9,730 nucleotides of DNA from the NCBI GenBank assembly GCA_021129895.1, contig JAJOKL010000014.1, positions 1-9,730 on the forward strand, in the 5' to 3' direction. This DNA is from Candidatus Bipolaricaulota bacterium. Its GTDB lineage: Bacteria; Bipolaricaulota; Bipolaricaulia; Bipolaricaulales; Bipolaricaulaceae. Of this stretch, positions 6,813 to 9,730 are shown one piece after another (within the stretch, counting starts at the first letter, position 1; the number at the start of each line of letters is the position of its first letter). The notes below the pieces were generated by a model. The model saw only the letters and a program-made list of their open reading frames with translations, did not search any database and was not told the DNA's origin. The position numbers and the translations under genes are program-made.

Positions 6813-8318
6813 TTGTCGGGTTGCTTGTGGCGTTGCTGATAGCCCCCTGGGGCTGGCCCAGGAACCAAAGACGGGCGGGGAGCTGGTGATCGCCTTCGGA
6901 ACCGATCCGGAATGGCTTGACCCCCTGAAGATCACTTCTGCCCCAGCGGGCATGGTGTTCACCCATGTGGTGGAAACCCTGTTCACCATGACCCCCGAGC
7001 TGGAGGTCGCCCCCGTGCTGGCCACTGGCTACGAGGTCTCCGAGGACGGCCTGGTGTGGACCATCTACCTGCGGCAAGGGGTTACCTTCCACGACGGTAC
7101 TCCGTTCAATGCCGAGGCGGTGAAGATCAACCTCGAGCGCTTCCGCGACGCTGTTTATGCCTTCCTGCTCAAGCCGGTGGTCGACATCGTGGTGGTCGAC
7201 GATTACACGATTCAGCTGCACTTGAATGCTCCGTTTGCCCCTCTGCTGGCCCACCTTTCCCACGACTTCGTGGGGATCCTGAGCCCAACCCAGATCGCTG
7301 CGCTGGAGGAAGGGGAGTACATCTTCGAGCCCATCGGCACCGGCCCGTTCATGTTTGACGAGTGGGTGCGGGGTGAGTACGTGCGGCTGGTCCGCAACCC
7401 CGATTACTGGGGGGATCCGCCCTACCTCGACGCGGTGGTGTTCAAGGTGGTGCCCGAGGACGCCACTCGGTTGGTGCTCCTGGCGAGGTGCACGCCATAA
7501 TGCGGGTGCCGCCCCTCGACGCCCCGCGGGTGGATGCCCACCCGGACATCGATGTGGTAGAGGTGCCCAGCGTGCGCACCATCTACATCGGGTTCAACAA
7601 CCAGCGGGAGCCCTACACTGACCCCCGGGTGCGCCAGGCCATCAACTATGCTGTGGACAAGCAGGCCATCGTGGAGCACATCCTGGGTGGGATGGGCCGG
7701 GTGTCGGATGCCCCCATCGCTCCCCTCATCTTCGGTTACGCCGCCCAAGAGCCCTATCCCTATGACCCGGAGCGGGCGCGCCAGCTGTTGGCCGAGGCCG
7801 GCTATCCAGATGGGTTCAAGACCACCCTCTACCATCCCACCGGCCGCTACTTGATGGACGCTGCCATCGCCGAGGCGGTCCAGTCCTACTTGCTCGGCGT
7901 CGGGATCGAGGTTGAGCTAGTCACCATGGAGTGGGCAGCTTACATCGCCTTCACCAGGAAGCCCCTGGAGGAGTCGGAGCTGGAGATGTACCTGTTGGGC
8001 TGGGGGTGCGTGACCATGGACGCCGACTACGGCCTGTACCCCTTGTTCCACTCCTCCCAGTGGGTGCCCACCGGACCACACCGGGGCTTCTACCGGAACC
8101 CCGAGGTAGACGCCCTGCTGGATCAGGCCCGGGCAGTGGCCGATCCTGAGCAGCGGCGGGCCCTGTATGCCCAAGCCATCGCTCTCATCTGGCAGGATGC
8201 TCCGTGGCTGTTCCTCCACTCAGAGGTCCAGATCAACGCCCAGCGCACCAACGTGAAGGGGCTCATCCACCACCCTCGGGAGTACATCCTGGCTCACGAG
8301 GCCTGGTTGGATGAGTGA
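6797..8318 (+). pseudogene. Family 5 (peptide/nickel-type) ABC substrate-binding protein, two frameshifts
   Basis: When repaired this is a secreted binding protein of about 510 residues, normal for SBP_bac_5. A GTG start opens a signal peptide (RGRLIVGLLVALLIAP, then LGLA with predicted cleavage before QEPKTGGEL). Mature-domain hallmarks are DPEWLDPLK, GYEVSEDGLVWTIYLRQGVTF with HDGTPFNAEAV, GTGPFMFDEW, RNPDYWGDPPYLDAVVFKVV, DPRVRQAINYAVDKQAIV, ERARQLLAEAGYPDGF and a C-terminal DAPWLFLHSEV. Break 1: the signal peptide frame passes into the mature frame only if the C5 run at 6843-6847 had six Cs; as written, translation from 6797 stops at 6887-6889. Break 2: near 7480-7488 the frame shifts again, and the upstream frame ends at 7498-7500; restoring one copy of GGCGAGG gives LLARGEVHAIMRV, as expected for the family. 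The product would normally deliver peptides or similar solutes to the adjoining permeases. True pseudogene versus sequencing error is unresolved; the substrate is unknown. Confidence 0.88.
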
Positions 8319-8353
8319 GGGTTTGAGAACCTACATGGACAAGTGAGGCAAGA

Positions 8354-8391
8354 GAGAGGGCCCGAGGTTCGTTCGGGCCCTCTCCTTATTT
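8354..8391 (+). terminator. Intercistronic hairpin between binding protein and permease
   Basis: A perfect 12-bp stem (GAGAGGGCCCGA 8354-8365, TCGGGCCCTCTC 8373-8384) with a 7-nt loop is followed by CTTATTT. It lies 35 nt past the binding-protein stop and 12 nt before the permease ATG. Such hairpins commonly cause partial termination or protect the upstream mRNA, so that the binding protein outnumbers the permeases. The interrupted T-run suggests leaky rather than full termination. Confidence 0.75.
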
Positions 8392-8396
8392 AAGCG

Positions 8397-9317
8397 ATGA
8401 TCAACTATCTGATCCGGCGGTTGTTGCTGGCCCTCCCCGTATTGACCGGGGTAGCCCTGTTGGTGTTCGGGATGGTCCGGATGCTCCCCGGGGACCCGGC
8501 CGAGATGATGGCGGGAGTCCATGCCACCGAGGAGATGGTGGAGAAGATCCGGCGAGACTTGGGGCTCGATCAGCCTCTGCATATCCAATTCGCGCGGTTT
8601 ATGGGGGGCTTGTTTCAGGGGGATCTGGGAACCTCCATTCGCACGGGGAAGCCGGTGTGGGACGAGGTGTGGGAGCGGTTCCCCCATACCATGGAGCTCA
8701 CCGCTGCCAGCATGCTCATCGCCACCGTGTTTGGCATGTTGGCCGGGATCATCTCTGCCGCTCGGCCGTACTCTCTGTTCGACTACACCAGCATGTTCCT
8801 CGCCTTGGTGGGGATCTCAGCCCCAGTGTTTTGGCTGGGACTTATGCTAATGCTGCTGTTCGCGGTGAAGTTGAATTGGCTCCCCGCCGCTGGTTCCGGT
8901 ACCTTGGCTCACCTGGTGCTCCCCGCTTTCACCTTGGCTGCCGCTTCCATGGCCCTGATCGCCCGCATCACCAGATCTTCTATGCTGGAAGTGATGCGAC
9001 AGGAGTACGTGATCACTGCTCGAGCCAAAGGGTTGCCAGAGAAGACAGTGGTCCTGAGGCATGCCCTGCGCAACGCCCTCATCCCGGTGGTGACCATCAT
9101 CGGCCTCCGGTTCGGCACCTTGCTCTCTGGGGCAGTGCTCACTGAAACCGTGTTTGCCTGGCCGGGGGTGGGCCGGCTCATGGTGGACTCCATCTCCGCC
9201 CGGGATTATCCAGTAGTCCAAGGGGTAGTGTTGTTGCTGGCCGTAACGTTTGTGTTTATCAACCTGGCGGTGGACCTGCTGTACGGGGTGTTAAACCCGC
9301 GCATCCGCTACGACTGA
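8397..9317 (+). CDS. dppB: DppB-type ABC transporter permease (peptide/nickel family)
   Basis: 306 aa, intact and of normal length. It is an inner-membrane subunit that pairs with a DppC-type permease to form the channel. It begins in the family style (MINYLIRRLLLALPVLTGVA), followed by MLPGDPAE (29-36), LGLDQPLHIQFARF (55-68) and GDLGTSIRTGKPV (75-87). Six likely membrane segments lie near 8-28, 99-121, 131-156, 172-190, 229-250 and 272-298. The EAA loop contacting the ATPase is at about 203-228 (EYVITARAKGLPEKTVVLRH). It ends PRIRYD, typical of the family. The ATG at 8397 fits family alignment, but no Shine-Dalgarno is visible: the 12 nt upstream are AT-rich and directly abut a hairpin. The symbol denotes the family; the substrate is not known. 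Confidence 0.93.
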   Translation: MINYLIRRLLLALPVLTGVALLVFGMVRMLPGDPAEMMAGVHATEEMVEKIRRDLGLDQPLHIQFARFMGGLFQGDLGTSIRTGKPVWDEVWERFPHTMELTAASMLIATVFGMLAGIISAARPYSLFDYTSMFLALVGISAPVFWLGLMLMLLFAVKLNWLPAAGSGTLAHLVLPAFTLAAASMALIARITRSSMLEVMRQEYVITARAKGLPEKTVVLRHALRNALIPVVTIIGLRFGTLLSGAVLTETVFAWPGVGRLMVDSISARDYPVVQGVVLLLAVTFVFINLAVDLLYGVLNPRIRYD

Positions 9318-9329
9318 GGGGGAGAGCTA

Positions 9330-9707
9330 GTGGAGCTTTGGAAACGGCTGCGACGGCATCGGTTGGCCATGTGGGGCCTGGCTATCATCTGTGGGTTTGT
9401 CCTAGTGGCGATCCTCGCCCCTTGGATCGTTCCTCACGACCCCTTCAGGGGAAGGCTTCCCGACCGGCTTTGCCCACCCAACCCTGAGCACCCACTGGGC
9501 TGTGACGAGCTGGGCCGGGACTTGTTATCGCGGATCATTTACGGGGCGCGCATTTCCCTCTCCATCGGGCTGGTATCAGTCGGAATCGGTATTGTCCTTG
9601 GGGTGCCAATTGGTGCCCTTTCCGGATACTTCGGCGGTCTGATTGACCTGCTCGCCCAGCGGGTAGTAGATGTGATGATCCCAGATATTGCGCCAGGGGG
9701 TGAGTAA
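9330..9707 (+). pseudogene. dppC: DppC-type ABC transporter permease, truncated
   Basis: 125 codons against about 280-300 for the family. The N-terminal part is good: LWKRLRRHRLAMWGLAII, a first membrane helix (about 12-32), then PNPEHPLGCDELGRDLLSRI and IYGARISLSIGL, the DppC signature (GCD where GTD is usual), a second helix (about 76-95), GVPIGALSGYFGG and LAQRVVDVM (108-116). Family members continue with a form like DVMxxIPxILLA. Here DVM is followed directly by IPDI, as if two codons were lost, and then APGGE and a stop that match nothing. No other frame resumes the family before the window ends, so the rest, including the EAA loop, is missing or displaced. The GTG start has a GGGGGAG-type site just upstream and lies 12 nt after the dppB stop. 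Confidence 0.75.
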
Positions 9708-9730
9708 GACCTTGCGAAGCGAGCGAGCAA
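9693..9730 (+). other. Unexplained sequence replacing the DppC continuation
   Basis: From about 9693 the sequence no longer fits a DppC-type gene. It contains a stop at 9705-9707 and then GCGA-rich text (GCGAAGCGAGCGAGC near 9714-9728) bounded by TTGC and GCAA. Only about 38 nt are visible. It may be the edge of an inserted element, a rearrangement point or an assembly end. Confidence 0.35.

Noticed and set aside
6790..6870. Using GTG 6790 as the real start, which avoids the first frameshift
   Set aside because: The GTG overlaps the AGGAGG site and gives a polar, Cys-containing N-terminus without a signal peptide, whereas GTG 6797 has correct spacing and a classic signal sequence in the neighbouring frame.
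6676..7263. Minus-strand 195-codon frame across the transporter leader and binding-protein start
   Set aside because: Antisense of a strongly matching SBP_bac_5 gene; no protein-like motifs of its own.
9708..9730. GCGA-rich end as a CRISPR repeat or transposon terminal repeat
   Set aside because: Only one partial unit is visible, without spacers, second copy or target duplication.

Overview
The window is GC-rich, tightly packed bacterial DNA with strong Shine-Dalgarno sites and frequent GTG starts. The housekeeping genes (enolase, DnaE-type replicative polymerase, YvcK) show a bacterium. They do not settle the phylum: a thermophilic or deep-branching lineage such as Chloroflexota, Deinococcota or Bipolaricaulota is a guess from composition only.

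Left two thirds (about 69-6315, minus strand): one compact operon read right to left, eno - ftsB/divIC-like - dnaE - yvcK. Genes overlap or abut: eno/ftsB by 38 nt, ftsB/dnaE with a 1-nt gap, dnaE/yvcK by ATGA. All four look intact. A long perfect hairpin lies just past the yvcK stop. The operon joins glycolysis, division, replication and a UDP-sugar-binding envelope/metabolism regulator.

Middle (6316-6796): no intact gene. From the operon side it holds the eno Shine-Dalgarno and a weak candidate promoter, a strong minus-strand terminator, and the C-terminal stump of a family 5 substrate-binding protein on the minus strand. A very good sigma70-type promoter then faces right, followed by a purine-rich leader with several Shine-Dalgarno-like sites and a possible 36-codon upstream ORF.

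Right third (6797-9707, plus strand): a peptide/nickel-type (Dpp/Opp family) ABC transporter operon: binding protein, an intercistronic hairpin, a DppB-type permease and a DppC-type permease. Only the DppB-type permease is intact. The binding-protein gene carries two frameshifts, each explained by loss of one repeat unit: one C from a C run inside the signal peptide, and one copy of an inferred 7-bp tandem repeat mid-gene. The DppC-type gene loses homology after about 119 residues and stops. The main story on this side is an importer locus in decay, or a locally poor assembly, next to a second, nearly erased binding-protein gene. I saw no convincing novel defence, mobile or RNA system.
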